Shown piece by piece: positions 4,995-5,088 of a DNA stretch of 5,088 nucleotides. The notes under the pieces are model-generated. The model was not told the DNA's origin. It searched no databases and saw nothing but the letters and a program-made list of their open reading frames with translations. The stretch spans positions 5,486 to 10,573 of the forward strand of contig JAMCQQ010000029.1 in NCBI GenBank assembly GCA_023379515.1. Reading direction: 5' to 3'. This DNA is from Actinomycetota bacterium. Its GTDB lineage: Bacteria; Actinomycetota; Humimicrobiia; Humimicrobiales; Humimicrobiaceae. Made by a program: the position numbers and the translations under genes. Within the stretch, counting starts at the first letter, position 1; the number at the start of each line of letters is the position of its first letter.

Positions 4995-5088
4995 GATTAT
5001 TTATCTTGTTTGTGATTGTTGTTCTTGCTGGATCGTTGTTCGCTGCCTGTGTTAAAGCACCACCTACCACTGAAGTTACATCAACCGA
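4985..5088 (+). CDS. Lipoprotein N-terminus, probably an ABC sugar-binding protein (partial)
   Basis: The frame starts at an ATG seven bases after AAAAAGGAGAG (4968-4978 region) and runs off the right edge after 34 codons. Residues 1-21 form a lipoprotein signal peptide: Arg2 and Arg4, a hydrophobic core LFILFVIVVLAG, then the lipobox SLFAAC with the lipidated Cys22. Phe at -3 is less common than Leu but acceptable. The mature start, VKAPPTTEVTST, is a Pro/Thr-rich tether typical of membrane-anchored solute-binding proteins. Secretion, lipidation and anchoring outside the membrane are well supported. That it is the binding protein of a sugar ABC importer is inferred from the DeoR regulator and kinase remnant nearby, since the binding domain lies beyond the window. 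Confidence 0.8.
   Translation, partial: MRIRLFILFVIVVLAGSLFAACVKAPPTTEVTST

Noticed and set aside
1..5088. CRISPR array, tRNA, rRNA, complete insertion sequence
   Set aside because: I saw no regularly spaced repeats, no cloverleaf or conserved rRNA stretches, and no transposase motifs or terminal inverted repeats on either strand.

Overview
The DNA is AT-rich (roughly one third G+C by eye) and has strong GGAGG-type ribosome sites and sigma-70-like promoters. This points to a low-GC bacterium. A fermentative Firmicute or a similar anaerobe (Spirochaetes, Thermotogae or Atribacter-type lineages also carry such loci) fits best, but nothing here fixes the taxon. There is no rRNA, tRNA, CRISPR array or intact mobile element.

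Layout, left to right. Bases 1-203 hold no convincing gene: a weak partial frame leaves the left edge on the minus strand, and there is one possible plus-strand promoter. Bases 204-966 (minus) are a decayed xylulokinase gene of the FGGY family. It has a one-base frameshift near its 5' end, loses family similarity at about base 270 before the catalytic half, and has Cys in place of the N-terminal active-site Asp. Bases 963-1098 (minus) hold a tiny frameshifted reading frame joined to both neighbours by ATGA overlaps, perhaps the remnant of a lost operon gene. Bases 1095-2309 (minus) are an intact M24/creatinase-fold protein that has lost most of the metal ligands of true peptidases. Bases 2538-3314 (minus) are a DeoR-family repressor. 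Bases 3443-4576 (minus) are a URO-D superfamily protein of the MtaA/CmuA-like type, not the haem enzyme HemE. Bases 4577-4984 are a divergent control region. From 4985 (plus) a lipoprotein signal peptide begins and runs off the right edge; it is probably the substrate-binding protein of an ABC importer.

The set looks like a regulated carbohydrate or small-molecule uptake and catabolism locus: a surface binding lipoprotein, a DeoR regulator sensing a (phospho)sugar, a sugar kinase that has since decayed, and two enzymes of uncertain chemistry. Candidate promoters precede URO-D, deoR and the M24 gene. All three contain related TTATT or TTATTGAA elements, and upstream of URO-D there is a perfect 8-bp inverted repeat with a 7-base spacer, so a shared operator is plausible. 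The most interesting possibility is an uncharacterised pathway that pairs a URO-D (possible methyl-transfer) enzyme with a creatinase-like M24 protein. That is inference from context only. The kinase decay suggests that at least the left arm of the locus is no longer under selection in this genome.
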